A stretch of 64,000 nucleotides of DNA from the NCBI RefSeq assembly GCF_900111875.1, contig NZ_FOJU01000002.1:62001-126000 (forward strand), in the 5' to 3' direction. The DNA is from Poseidonocella pacifica (lineage in GTDB: Bacteria; Pseudomonadota; Alphaproteobacteria; Rhodobacterales; Rhodobacteraceae). The notes under the pieces were generated by a model. The model made no database searches and had not been told where the DNA came from. It saw nothing but the letters and a program-made list of their open reading frames with translations. Below are positions 46,551 to 59,899 of this stretch, piece after piece (position 1 is the stretch's first letter; the number at the start of each line of letters is the position of its first letter). A program made the translations under genes and the position numbers.

Positions 46551-47456
46551 TCAGGCGGCCTGAAGCCTCCGCGCCTCTTCGCCTGCCAAGCGTATCAGAT
46601 CGCGCATATAAGGTTTGTCTTGTTCGTCCGTACGAACGGCCGCGTAAAGTTGGCGGACAAGCCCCGCCTTCGTGAGGGGCCGAGTTACATAGTCCGAGGA
46701 GTATTTCACCTCCCGGACCACCCAGTCAGGCAAGACTGCGACACCCCGGTTCGATGCCACGAGCAACAGGATCACGGCAGTCAGTTCTGCTTGCCGTATA
46801 GAGGCCGGTTCCACCTTGGCAGGTGTGAGAAGCTGGCTGAAGATATCGAGGCGCGATCGCTCTACCGGATAGGTGATCAGCGTCTCCCCGCGAAAATCTT
46901 CGGCGTCGATATAGGGTTTGACCGCGAGCGGATGCTCTCCAGAGGCGACGAAGACCGGATTGTAGTCGAAAAGATGGTGAAACGAGACGCCTTGCAATTC
47001 TTCGGGGTCCGACGAAATAACCACGTCGACCTCTTCTTTCAAAAGCGCTGGCAGGGCATCGAAGGCAAGGCCGGGCCGGATATCCACGTCCACGTCAGGC
47101 CATGATTTGCGGAACTGCTCCAGCACCGGAAACAACCATTCAAAGCATGCGTGGCATTCGATCGCGATGTGAAGACGACCGGATTTTCCTGATCGAAGTC
47201 CGCTGAATTCGGCCTGAAGAGCCTCTACTTCGGGCAGGATGCGCTCCGCCGCCCGAAGTAGCCGTTTTCCGGCAGCAGAGAGCTTCAACGGCTTCGACCG
47301 GCGGACAAACAGTTCCACCCCGGCCTGATCCTCAAGGGCTTTGACCTGATGGCTCAACGCGCTTTGCGTGATGTTGAGTTGATCCGCGGCACGGGCGACA
47401 CCGCCAGCCTCGTGAATCGCCTTGATCGTACGGAGATGGCGAAATTCTATATGCAT
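46551..47456 (-). CDS. metR: LysR family regulator, MetR type
   Basis: 301 residues. The N-terminal winged helix begins MHIEFRHLRTIKAI and includes LNITQSALSHQVKALED. The effector domain contains HIAIECHACFEWLFPVLEQF, a signature of MetR that senses homocysteine. It is divergent from metF with 95 bases between the starts, the usual control arrangement. The start at 47456 lacks a good ribosome site, but the upstream extension of the frame antisense to metF is not coding. Confidence 0.92.
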   Translation of the reverse strand: MHIEFRHLRTIKAIHEAGGVARAADQLNITQSALSHQVKALEDQAGVELFVRRSKPLKLSAAGKRLLRAAERILPEVEALQAEFSGLRSGKSGRLHIAIECHACFEWLFPVLEQFRKSWPDVDVDIRPGLAFDALPALLKEEVDVVISSDPEELQGVSFHHLFDYNPVFVASGEHPLAVKPYIDAEDFRGETLITYPVERSRLDIFSQLLTPAKVEPASIRQAELTAVILLLVASNRGVAVLPDWVVREVKYSSDYVTRPLTKAGLVRQLYAAVRTDEQDKPYMRDLIRLAGEEARRLQAA

Positions 47457-47481
47457 ATCGCGGAATGACTCATGTTGATCT

Positions 47482-47503
47482 TGAGAAGTATGAATTTGTC
47501 TCA
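47482..47503. promoter_or_regulatory. candidate MetR operator between metR and metF
   Basis: TGAGA and TCTCA form an inverted repeat 12 bases apart in the 95-base divergent region, with TATGAATTT inside. This is the right place and general T-(N)-A shape for a LysR-type site, but it does not match the enteric TGAAN5TTCA exactly. Confidence 0.3.
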
Positions 47504-47551
47504 CACTCGCGACGGTGCGACAAGGGATCAACTTCAGACGAGGATTCGCCA

Positions 47552-48418
47552 ATGCCCACCCCAACGGTCTCTTTCGAGTTTTTCCCCCCCAAGGACCTGC
47601 AAGGGTCGTTCCGGCTGTGGGATACCGTTCAGGTTCTTGCCCCCCTGGGTCCGCGGTTTGTCTCGGTGACCTATGGCGCGGGAGGCACAACGCGGGACCT
47701 GACCCGCGATGCGGTGTCCACACTCCACCACCACAGTGGACTTAACGTTGCGGCCCATTTGACTTGCGTGAATGCGAGCCGGGAAGAAACCCTTGAAATC
47801 GCACGGACATATGCCGCCGCCGGCGTCACCGAGATTGTCGCGCTGCGAGGCGATCCCCCCAAGGGGTCAGGGGGCTTTAAGCCTCATCCCGATGGGTTCG
47901 CCGATAGCTGTGAGCTGATTACCGCCCTCAAGAATACAGGTGATTTCACAATTCGTGTCGGGGCCTATCCTGAAAAGCATCCGGAGGCGCTAGACGAGGC
48001 CGCCGACCTCGATTGGCTCAAGCGCAAGATCGACGCCGGGGCGGACGAGGCCATCACCCAGTTTTTCTTCTCTGCGGATACCTTTCTGCGCTTCCGGGAT
48101 CGCGCTGTTGCCGCAGGTATCACCGCGCCAATCGTCCCCGGCATCCTGCCCATCGAGAATTGGAAGGGTGTGAAACGGTTTGCCGAAAGCTGTGGCACCT
48201 CGGTGCCGACGTGGCTTTCAAACGCATTCGAGACCGCGATCCGGGACGGCCGTGAGGACCTGCTTGCAACATCGCTTTGCACAGAACTCTGCAGCAAGCT
48301 TGTCGATCACGGTGTCGAATCGCTCCACTTTTACACCTTGAATCGCCCGGAATTGACGCGCGATGTCTGCCACGCATTGGGCATTGTCCCCAGCATGCAA
48401 CTGGAAAACGTGGCCTGA
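47552..48418 (+). CDS. metF: methylenetetrahydrofolate reductase
   Basis: A FAD enzyme reducing 5,10-methylene-THF to 5-methyl-THF for methionine synthesis. The start PTPTVSFEFFPPKDLQG contains the active-site glutamate; ALRGDPPKGSGG and IRVGAYPEKHPEA bind folate and FAD, and ADEAITQFFFSADTFLRF follows. 288 residues is typical. GAGG nine bases upstream fixes the ATG at 47552 rather than 47465. Regulated most likely by the divergent metR. Confidence 0.96.
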   Translation: MPTPTVSFEFFPPKDLQGSFRLWDTVQVLAPLGPRFVSVTYGAGGTTRDLTRDAVSTLHHHSGLNVAAHLTCVNASREETLEIARTYAAAGVTEIVALRGDPPKGSGGFKPHPDGFADSCELITALKNTGDFTIRVGAYPEKHPEALDEAADLDWLKRKIDAGADEAITQFFFSADTFLRFRDRAVAAGITAPIVPGILPIENWKGVKRFAESCGTSVPTWLSNAFETAIRDGREDLLATSLCTELCSKLVDHGVESLHFYTLNRPELTRDVCHALGIVPSMQLENVA

Positions 48419-48419
48419 T

Positions 48420-49514
48420 TTAACTCTTAGCCGCCTTCGTCCGGCCAACCGAGAACCATCGGGAGGCCGGACGCGCGAGATAGGCGCCCCGGCTTTGAAC
48501 CGGCACCGTTTCGTGAAACCGCTCGCTGTGATCCCGCCCAACGATCCGCCTAGAACGAAGCAGGAAAAACCTCCCCCATCCGCGCCATTGTCCGATGCTC
48601 GGAGCCTGTACGTCGCAGGGGAACTGGGCGCGCCACCCCTGCGGCAATGCAAGACCGCAGCTTTCGGCGCAGGACATGAGCCAGACGAAGGGAATGTTTG
48701 CCAGCGGCCGCGAGGCGAGATGTCCGCCAAGTTGCCCCCCGACATCCCCGTGGGTTCCCCGGAACCAGACCTGTTCAATATGCCCGCCCCAGCCTTCTGA
48801 CACTTCCCACATGACGGGTTCGTAAACGGCTCGGGTTTCGTCCAGCGCCACCGCATGAAACCCATGGCGAACGGTCGGACCGAGATGGTGGTTGTGAAAC
48901 GCGTGGTTACCTTCAGACCACCGCCAGATCAGGGGCAACCGCAAACCAAGCGCTTTGACCGTATCCCAGACCCCGACCATTTCTATCGACGCATCCGCAT
49001 GGCAAAACCGTTTCCGGAAACGCTTCGCCCCCTCGCTGCCGGGGGCCAGTTGGTAATGTCGATAGGCCTGTCTGACGCCGCGTTCGGTGGCGTGTTCCTG
49101 TTGTAGCAACCCGACACTATCAATCACACCGGCGAGAGACCGCACAGCGAAGGCCCCTCGGGAGTATCCAATAAGGAAGATCCTGTCGCCCGGACGATAA
49201 CGGGACGCAAGGTATCCATAAGCCCTGCGGATTTGCCGGTTGATCCCTCGTCCCATGAGAACGTCCGGCGTACCGCGCCAATCCTGCCACTGCACGCCCG
49301 GTTCATAGTAGACAGAGACAGACAATCCCACTGACGATAAAAGGCGATAGGCCTGTCCGGCGTTGGTTTCATGGCCCTCTTCGAGCGATGACATTGTGCC
49401 ATCAAGAATGATGACATGATCGACCGGACCGCGACCACGGGCAGGCGACGAATGTGCCGCCGGGCGCCATCGAAACCAGCGTCCCAAGGTCTCGCCGATC
49501 CGCCGAATCCGCAT
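48420..49514 (-). CDS. DUF2235 alpha/beta-hydrolase domain protein
   Basis: A 364-residue protein of the DUF2235 family, related to T6SS phospholipase effectors (Tle1) and to widespread lone hydrolases. The nucleophile elbow is IGYSRGAFAVRSLAG (Ser118), the N-terminal strand VDHVIILDGTMSS, and the HGDVGGQLGGH motif holds the probable acid and histidine region. WVGVWDTVKAL-type sequence (EMVGVWDTVKALG) is characteristic. There is no signal peptide. The ATG at 49514 has GGAG upstream. No T6SS or immunity gene is adjacent, so an effector role is not supported. Its stop lies one base past the metF stop on the other strand. Confidence 0.85.
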   Translation of the reverse strand: MRIRRIGETLGRWFRWRPAAHSSPARGRGPVDHVIILDGTMSSLEEGHETNAGQAYRLLSSVGLSVSVYYEPGVQWQDWRGTPDVLMGRGINRQIRRAYGYLASRYRPGDRIFLIGYSRGAFAVRSLAGVIDSVGLLQQEHATERGVRQAYRHYQLAPGSEGAKRFRKRFCHADASIEMVGVWDTVKALGLRLPLIWRWSEGNHAFHNHHLGPTVRHGFHAVALDETRAVYEPVMWEVSEGWGGHIEQVWFRGTHGDVGGQLGGHLASRPLANIPFVWLMSCAESCGLALPQGWRAQFPCDVQAPSIGQWRGWGRFFLLRSRRIVGRDHSERFHETVPVQSRGAYLARPASRWFSVGRTKAAKS

Positions 49515-49659
49515 CGCTTCTCTCCACCCCTTCTCTACATTGTGGTCAGAATGGTCCACATTCCCTGCTATAAGGTAAGTAGCAATCTGCCACGCGTCCG
49601 AACCACCTGCACGTCAACCCTGCAAAATGGCAGCTGTAACGCTCCGACTGTGTGAATGT

Positions 49660-49686
49660 TGACGATTTGGCAATAAATTGTCGTCA
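49660..49686. promoter_or_regulatory. inverted repeat upstream of the Lrp/AsnC gene at 49697
   Basis: TGACGA (49660-49665) and TCGTCA (49681-49686) are 15 bases apart around an A+T-rich centre (CAATAAATTG). They end 10 bases before the start codon, a plausible autorepressor site for the Lrp-type regulator. Confidence 0.35.
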
Positions 49687-49696
49687 GATTGACGTC

Positions 49697-50137
49697 ATGA
49701 AAATGCAACTTGACGAACTTGACACTGCGCTCATCGGCCTCTTGGCCGACGACGCTCGGGCGCCGATCGCGGATTTAGCCAGACGATTGGGGGTGGCCCG
49801 AACGACGGTGCAAGCCCGCATCGACCGTCTGGAGCAAACAGGGACAATTGCCGGGTATACCTTGCGGATCGGGGCCGATGCGAAACACCGCATTCGCGCC
49901 ACCGCGCTCGTCTCTGTCGAACCTCGCACCGGCACTGCGGTGGTTTCCCGCCTGAGTGCGCTCCCTCAGGTACAGATTGTCCATACCGCCTCTGGCCGCT
50001 TCGATTTGATCGTTGAGATCGCCAGCGACGAGACCGACTCACTCGACGAAGCTCTTGACCAGATCAGCGCCATCAAAGGCGTGACAGCTGCCGAAACTTT
50101 AGTTCACCTGTCGACCAAGGTTGACCGAACACACTGA
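49697..50137 (+). CDS. Lrp/AsnC family regulator
   Basis: 146 residues: helix-turn-helix (DTALIGLLADDARAP, GVARTTVQARIDRLEQTGTI) and RAM domain (VQIVHTASGRFDLIVEIAS). The start at 49697 is chosen by fit to family length; the ribosome site is weak, and ATG 49652 is in frame upstream inside the repeat. It is divergent from the DUF2235 gene and 91 bases upstream of valS. Targets are unknown. Confidence 0.85.
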   Translation: MKMQLDELDTALIGLLADDARAPIADLARRLGVARTTVQARIDRLEQTGTIAGYTLRIGADAKHRIRATALVSVEPRTGTAVVSRLSALPQVQIVHTASGRFDLIVEIASDETDSLDEALDQISAIKGVTAAETLVHLSTKVDRTH

Positions 50138-50228
50138 GAGGCCGCGCAGTTTCTCCGGGCCGCGTCTTTTCCTTCCTGCTCCCTTCGGCTAGATCAAAGG
50201 CGATCTAGACCACAGGGGTGCCGGGCCG

Positions 50229-53402
<3,174 letters not shown>

Positions 53403-53477
53403 GATCCGGGAACTCGGATTGACGGCATTGTCATGCATGATGCAGTCTCACCTAGACGGACGAACCGGGAGCTAGCC

Positions 53478-55028
53478 ATGAATGACCTCCCTTCCGAGCC
53501 GGGAACCGACGCTGGGCCATTCGGGCGTCCGTTGTTCAATGATCCCTCGGCTCGGGCCCTCGCCCGCGTCGGAGTGGTCGACGTAGGCTCCAACAGCGTC
53601 CGTCTTGTCGTCTTCGACGGTGCGGCCAGAAGCCCCGCGTATTTCTACAATGAGAAGATCATGTGTGCGCTTGGCGCTGGCCTGTCGGAAACCGGCATAC
53701 TCAGCCCTGAGGGCCGTCGCCGCGCCCTCGCCGCGCTGCGCCGCTTCAAGGCGCTGGCGGATAGCATGGGCGTATCTCCCCTCACCGTTGTTGCAACCGC
53801 TGCGGTGCGTGAGGCGCAGGACGGGGAAGAATTTCGTCAGGAAGTCCTGGCTGAAACGGGCCTCAAGATCTGGGTAATCGACGGCGAAGAGGAAGCTCGT
53901 CTGTCCGCGCAAGGGGTCCTGTTGGGTTGGCCCGGCGCCTATGGTCTCGTTTGCGATATTGGTGGTTCTTCGCTGGAACTCGCGGAAATCCGGGATGGGC
54001 GCGTCGGACGTCGCCAGACCTCCCCCCTCGGGCCGCTGAAACTGCGCGAGGTCAGAGGCGGAAAGGCCGGCCGCAAGGTCCATATCAAGGCCACCCTCGA
54101 AGCCATGCAGGAAAAAATGGGCCCGCAACGCGACAGGCTTTTTCTTGTCGGGGGATCTTGGCGCGCCATTGCCCGCATTGATATGGAACGGCGCAATTAT
54201 CCTCTGCACGTCTTGCATGAGTATCGCATGGACGCAAAGGCGATACGCGATACCGTAAGTTTTATCGAGGAAGCCGATCTTGGCGCACTGCGGCAGGCTT
54301 GCTCGCTCTCAGAGGCTCGGATGGCGCTGGTCCCGCTTGCAGCAGAGGTCCTCAAACGGCTTGTTTCCACATTTAGGCCCAAGGACATCGCGATTTCCAG
54401 TTATGGCATCCGCGAGGGCATGTTGTACGAGCAGATGCCCCAGAAGCTTCGTGATCGGGATCCACTCATTGAATCCGCGCATTTTGCGGAAGCAAAGGAT
54501 GCCCGACTACCCGGCTTCGGGATGGTCCTGAACGACTTCGTCCTGCCACTCTTCCGTTCTAGCCCTGAAGAGCTGAAGCGTTTGATCCGCGCATCTTGCC
54601 TCCTTCACGACGTGAGTTGGCGCGCGCACCCGGACTATCGTGCAGAAGTGACCTTCGATTACGCCACACGCGCAAACCTTGGCGGGCTCAAGCACTGGGA
54701 GCGGATCTTTCTCGGCCTCGCGCTACTGCATCGCTATCGCAACAAGCGTGAGGGTTCGCCCTATGAGCGGCTCTTCGCGCTCCTGCCTGAGGATCGCCAG
54801 CAAAAGGCAGAGATCCTGGGCAAAGCGATGCGACTAGGATCGATGTTCTGGATGCAGGCGGAGGCACGGGGCGCAGAGCTTCGATGGTTCCCCAAGAAAA
54901 GAGAACTTGAACTGCGGCTGACGCCAGACGCTGCGCCGCTTTTCGGCGAGGTGGTCGAGGCACGACTCAAATCCCTCTCGACCGCTCTCTCAGCGGCATC
55001 TACGCGCGTCGTCTACCTCAAAGCCTGA
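53478..55028 (+). CDS. Ppx/GppA phosphatase family protein (exopolyphosphatase)
   Basis: Degrades polyphosphate and/or pppGpp. Actin-like phosphate loops are visible: VGVVDVGSNSVRLVVFDG at the N-terminus, VATAAVREAQDGEEF, and YGLVCDIGGSSLELAEI. A C-terminal HD-type helical domain follows, with LLHDVSWRAHPDYR. 516 residues fits the long Ppx type. GGAG seven bases upstream sets the ATG at 53478 over 53433. It is followed by a strong bidirectional hairpin. Confidence 0.92.
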   Translation: MNDLPSEPGTDAGPFGRPLFNDPSARALARVGVVDVGSNSVRLVVFDGAARSPAYFYNEKIMCALGAGLSETGILSPEGRRRALAALRRFKALADSMGVSPLTVVATAAVREAQDGEEFRQEVLAETGLKIWVIDGEEEARLSAQGVLLGWPGAYGLVCDIGGSSLELAEIRDGRVGRRQTSPLGPLKLREVRGGKAGRKVHIKATLEAMQEKMGPQRDRLFLVGGSWRAIARIDMERRNYPLHVLHEYRMDAKAIRDTVSFIEEADLGALRQACSLSEARMALVPLAAEVLKRLVSTFRPKDIAISSYGIREGMLYEQMPQKLRDRDPLIESAHFAEAKDARLPGFGMVLNDFVLPLFRSSPEELKRLIRASCLLHDVSWRAHPDYRAEVTFDYATRANLGGLKHWERIFLGLALLHRYRNKREGSPYERLFALLPEDRQQKAEILGKAMRLGSMFWMQAEARGAELRWFPKKRELELRLTPDAAPLFGEVVEARLKSLSTALSAASTRVVYLKA

Positions 55029-55042
55029 ATTCCCGAATGCAA

Positions 55043-55066
55043 AAAGGGCCCCCGAGGGGGCCCTTT
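55043..55066. terminator. bidirectional terminator between ppx and groEL
   Basis: A perfect 11-bp inverted repeat (AAAGGGCCCCC and GGGGGCCCTTT) separated by GA; a stable form would loop CGAG. A-run and T-run arms allow termination on both strands for the convergent ppx and groEL genes. Confidence 0.85.
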
Positions 55067-55089
55067 CCGTCTCTAAGTTAGAGAGGCGT

Positions 55090-56745
<1,656 letters not shown>

Positions 56746-56777
56746 TCAGAAAGCTTGTTCTAGTCAGCGGGAAAGGT

Positions 56778-57089
56778 TCAGGCGGCTTTTGCGGCCGCGT
56801 CGTCCTCGATAATTCCGAGGATGTCACTTTCCTTCATGATCAGCAGCTCTTCGCCGTTGACCGTCACTTCAGTGCCGGACCACTTGCCGAACAGAACCTT
56901 GTCACCGGCCTTAACGGCCATTGCGATCAGCTCGCCGCTGTCTTTGCGCGCGCCTTCGCCGCAAGCAACGATGATGCCCTCTGCAGGCTTTTCCTTGGCG
57001 CTGTCGGGAATGATCAGCCCGCCTGCGGTTTTCTCGTCGCCTTCAACGCGGCGGACCAGCACGCGGTCATGAAGCGGTTTGAATGTCAT
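56778..57089 (-). CDS. groES: co-chaperonin GroES
   Basis: The 10-kDa lid of the GroEL chamber, 103 residues. It starts [17 protein letters not shown], contains the mobile loop region [17 protein letters not shown] and ends with [15 protein letters not shown] upstream fixes the ATG at 57089. It is first in the groES-groEL operon. Confidence 0.99.
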   Translation of the reverse strand: MTFKPLHDRVLVRRVEGDEKTAGGLIIPDSAKEKPAEGIIVACGEGARKDSGELIAMAVKAGDKVLFGKWSGTEVTVNGEELLIMKESDILGIIEDDAAAKAA

Positions 57090-57144
57090 CTCTGAGTCTC
57101 CTGATGCCCAAAGTTTCTTTTTTAGGGCTCCCCTCGGGGGCCCG

Positions 57145-57171
57145 TTAGCACTCATCGGTATCGAGTGCTAA
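57145..57171 (-). promoter_or_regulatory. CIRCE operator (HrcA site) of groESL
   Basis: A perfect consensus CIRCE: TTAGCACTC, nine bases, GAGTGCTAA. It lies 56 bases upstream of groES and at the predicted transcription start, so HrcA binding would block initiation and the repeat would also sit in the mRNA leader. Confidence 0.97.
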
Positions 57172-57178
57172 CGACGTG

Positions 57179-57207
57179 TAGCTAAGGAAGCAGGCTCGCC
57201 ATGTCAA
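57179..57207 (-). promoter_or_regulatory. sigma-70-type promoter of groESL
   Basis: On the minus strand TTGACA (57207-57202) is followed after 17 bases by TAGCTA (57184-57179). The -35 is perfect and the -10 weak. The start would be near 57172, immediately at the CIRCE. No RpoH-type element was clear. Confidence 0.7.
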
Positions 57208-57432
57208 CCGATCGGGCCCTAAATTTTCAGCCCCTCCGGTGCAACATCAGTCACCGGGCCTGTTCCTATCGTTTCATGTGGGAGCAAGCCGGGAGGACCC
57301 CAAACAACTACGCGAAATCCCGCTTGCTGGAGAACCCCTCTGTCGCTGCGCTGCCGCATCGCGCCACGTGACAAACCCAACTCATCAGCCTATAAGCGCG
57401 CGCGATTGCAATGACCTCCGAGGACGGACCCC

Positions 57433-58353
57433 ATGACCACGCGCGTATTTGGCCACAAGTCGCCTGACACCGACTCCACCGGAAGCCCGATCATCTGGGC
57501 TTGGTATCTGACCGAGATCAAAGGAGAGGCCGCAACGCCCGCCCTGCTCGGGGAGCCGAATACAGAGGCGGCTTTCGTACTGGACCGCTGGAACCTCGAC
57601 AAACCCGAAATCATCAGCAGCGTTGCCGCCGATACACCCGTTGTAATCGTCGACACCAACAACCCCGCCGAACTGCCCGCCGACATCAACGATGCGGATA
57701 TCCGTGCGATCATCGACCACCACAAGCTCGTGGGCGGGCTAGAGACAAAGGGCCCCATCGATATCCGGATCGAGCCGCTCGCCTGCACTGCCACGATCAT
57801 GTACAAGATGATCGGCTCGGACCTCGCACGCGCCCCCGAGGGCGTTAAGGGTGCGATGTTGTCCTGCATCCTTTCCGATACGCTGGAGTTCCGCTCTCCC
57901 ACGACCACAGCGGAAGACAAGGCCGTCGCCCATGCGCTGGCCGATGAGCTTGGCGTCGATATTGCGTCCTATGCCGCAGAAATGTTCGCTGCCAAGTCAG
58001 ATGTCTCGGCGTTCTCTGACGCAGAGTTGCTGCGGATGGATTCCAAGGAATATGCGATCGACGGAACAAAATTCCGCGTATCCGTTCTCGAAACCACCAG
58101 CCCCGCTACCGTTCTGTCGCGCAAGGAAAGCCTGATGGAAACGATGCCGAAGGTCGCGAGCGAGGACGGCGTTGATCAGGTTTTGCTCTTCGTGGTCGAC
58201 ATCCTGAACGAAGAAGCGACCCTCTTTGTGCCGAACGACCTCGTATCGCAGGTGGCCAAGAAAAGCTTTGATGCCGACGTGACTGGCGACACCGTCGTGT
58301 TGCCCGGTGTTGTCAGCCGCAAGAAGCAGATCATTCCCAACCTCAAGGTTTGA
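57433..58353 (+). CDS. ppaC: manganese-dependent inorganic pyrophosphatase
   Basis: A family II (DHH/DHHA2) pyrophosphatase, 306 residues. The metal ligands are in VFGHKSPDTDS (His8, Asp12, Asp14), VDTNNPAELP and IIDHHKLVGG; the C-terminal DHHA2 domain ends SRKKQIIPNL, which binds the phosphate. It removes pyrophosphate from biosynthetic reactions. It is transcribed alone and ends at a good terminator. Confidence 0.95.
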   Translation: MTTRVFGHKSPDTDSTGSPIIWAWYLTEIKGEAATPALLGEPNTEAAFVLDRWNLDKPEIISSVAADTPVVIVDTNNPAELPADINDADIRAIIDHHKLVGGLETKGPIDIRIEPLACTATIMYKMIGSDLARAPEGVKGAMLSCILSDTLEFRSPTTTAEDKAVAHALADELGVDIASYAAEMFAAKSDVSAFSDAELLRMDSKEYAIDGTKFRVSVLETTSPATVLSRKESLMETMPKVASEDGVDQVLLFVVDILNEEATLFVPNDLVSQVAKKSFDADVTGDTVVLPGVVSRKKQIIPNLKV

Positions 58354-58361
58354 TACAGAAC

Positions 58362-58385
58362 AGCCCGGTTTCGACCGGGCTTTTC
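58362..58385 (+). terminator. Rho-independent terminator of ppaC
   Basis: AGCCCGGT and ACCGGGCT pair perfectly around a TTCG tetraloop and are followed by TTTCT. It starts nine bases after the stop. Confidence 0.88.
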
Positions 58386-58415
58386 TCTACCCCCCAGAAA
58401 ATTGCCGGAGCCCCC

Positions 58416-59291
58416 ATGACCGAGATCATTTCGTCGCTGTCGGAAATATCAAAGAGATACGATGCAATGTTCGTGGACCTATGGGGCTGCGTCCATGATG
58501 GAATTCGCGCGATCCCCTCTGCCGTCTCCGCGCTTCAGGCGTATCGCCGGGAAGGGGGAACCGTGATCTTGGTCACCAATTCACCCAAGCCCCGGGCCGG
58601 TGTCGCCGAGCAGCTTGTCGGCTTCGGCGTTCCAGTAGACGCCTATGACGATATCGCCTCCTCAGGCGACAGTGCCCGCGCGGCGATGTATGAAGGTGTC
58701 GTGGGTACGAAGGTATGGTTTATGGGCGAGGAAGAGCGGGACGAAGGCTTCTTCACGCCCCTGAAACTCCTCAAGAATCCGCTTAACATCGAACGGGTGC
58801 CGCTTGCGCAGGCGGAAGGAATTGTCTGTTGTGGGCCATTCGATTCCATGGCGGATCCCGAGGTGAACCGACCAGAGTTTCAGCAGGCCATCGAACGGAA
58901 TCTGAAGCTGCTTTGTGCAAACCCTGACATCGTCGTCGATCGCGGGGAAGAGCGGGAATGGTGCGCGGGCGCGCTCGCTCGGCTCTACACAGAAATGGGC
59001 GGTGAAAGCCTCTACTTCGGAAAGCCGCATCCACCGATCTATGATCTCGCCCGTCGCCGGTTAGCCGACCTCGACCGCAAGGTCGCTGACCGAAATATTC
59101 TAGCCATTGGAGACGGGGCGCAGACTGATATAGCCGGCGCCATCGGAGAAGATTTTGATTGTCTCTTCATCTCTGGTGGGCTCGCGGCCCGCGAAACCCA
59201 GACGGTGGATCAGCCTGTTCCAGATGCCCTAGAGCATTATCTTCAGAAAGAAGGCGTGCACCCCACCTTCGCGATCGGGCGCCTACGCTGA
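58416..59291 (+). CDS. HAD class IIA hydrolase (TIGR01459/NagD-like)
   Basis: A 291-residue sugar- or cofactor-phosphatase-like protein. The nucleophile segment is FVDLWGCVHDGIRAIP (Asp21), motif II is VILVTNSPKPRAGV, and LAIGDGAQTDIAGAIGEDFD is the acidic motif; YFGKPHPPIYDLA holds the conserved lysine. The DLWG variant of DxDGT is usual in this subfamily. The substrate is unknown. GGAG precedes the ATG at 58416. Confidence 0.88.
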   Translation: MTEIISSLSEISKRYDAMFVDLWGCVHDGIRAIPSAVSALQAYRREGGTVILVTNSPKPRAGVAEQLVGFGVPVDAYDDIASSGDSARAAMYEGVVGTKVWFMGEEERDEGFFTPLKLLKNPLNIERVPLAQAEGIVCCGPFDSMADPEVNRPEFQQAIERNLKLLCANPDIVVDRGEEREWCAGALARLYTEMGGESLYFGKPHPPIYDLARRRLADLDRKVADRNILAIGDGAQTDIAGAIGEDFDCLFISGGLAARETQTVDQPVPDALEHYLQKEGVHPTFAIGRLR

Positions 59292-59392
59292 TCAAAAAAC
59301 CTTGACTCATCGCACCCGCAAAGCAATAAAGTTCCAATACTGAGCCATATAGCATCATCTTATTACTTAGCGATGCGCGATTGGAGGCTTGC

Positions 59393-59899
59393 ATGTTGGA
59401 CGAACTGCCCCGCGGAACGATCTGTATCGAGGAAATCGAGATAGGGATGGTTCGCCGACTCACGAAGCGTGTGACGGACCGCGACATCGCCCTTTTTGCC
59501 GAGGTTTCGACGGATAGAAATCCCGTTCACCTCGACGAAGAGTATGCGCAAAGTACTATTTTCTCTGGCCGTATCGCGCATGGCATGTTGACCGCCGGTC
59601 TTATCTCAGCGGTTATCGGGGAGCAGCTTCCCGGGCATGGCACCGTCTACATGGGGCAATCCCTCAACTTTGTGGCCCCCGTTCGCCCCGGCGACGAAGT
59701 CACGGCCGAGGTCGAAGTTATCGGGTTCAATCTCAAAAAGCGGCGCGTCACGCTTGATTGCCGATGCCGCGTTGACGAGCGCAAGGTTCTATTTGGCGAG
59801 GCAACGGTCCTGGCCCCCTCGCGCACACGGATTTATGCGTCATCCAGCCTGCAACGGCCAGATAACCGGAATGAGCGCAGAGGCGATCAAACCAATTGA
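59393..59899 (+). CDS. MaoC family dehydratase
   Basis: A hot-dog-fold hydratase, 168 residues, acting on (R)-3-hydroxyacyl-CoA or related CoA esters. The catalytic motif is STDRNPVHLDEEYA, followed by GRIAHGMLTAGLIS; these match the PhaJ-type R-specific enoyl-CoA hydratase. GGAGG precedes the ATG at 59393. The 3' end overlaps the convergent SLC13 gene by 60 bases, and its last 20 residues are polar and probably dispensable. Confidence 0.88.
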   Translation: MLDELPRGTICIEEIEIGMVRRLTKRVTDRDIALFAEVSTDRNPVHLDEEYAQSTIFSGRIAHGMLTAGLISAVIGEQLPGHGTVYMGQSLNFVAPVRPGDEVTAEVEVIGFNLKKRRVTLDCRCRVDERKVLFGEATVLAPSRTRIYASSSLQRPDNRNERRGDQTN

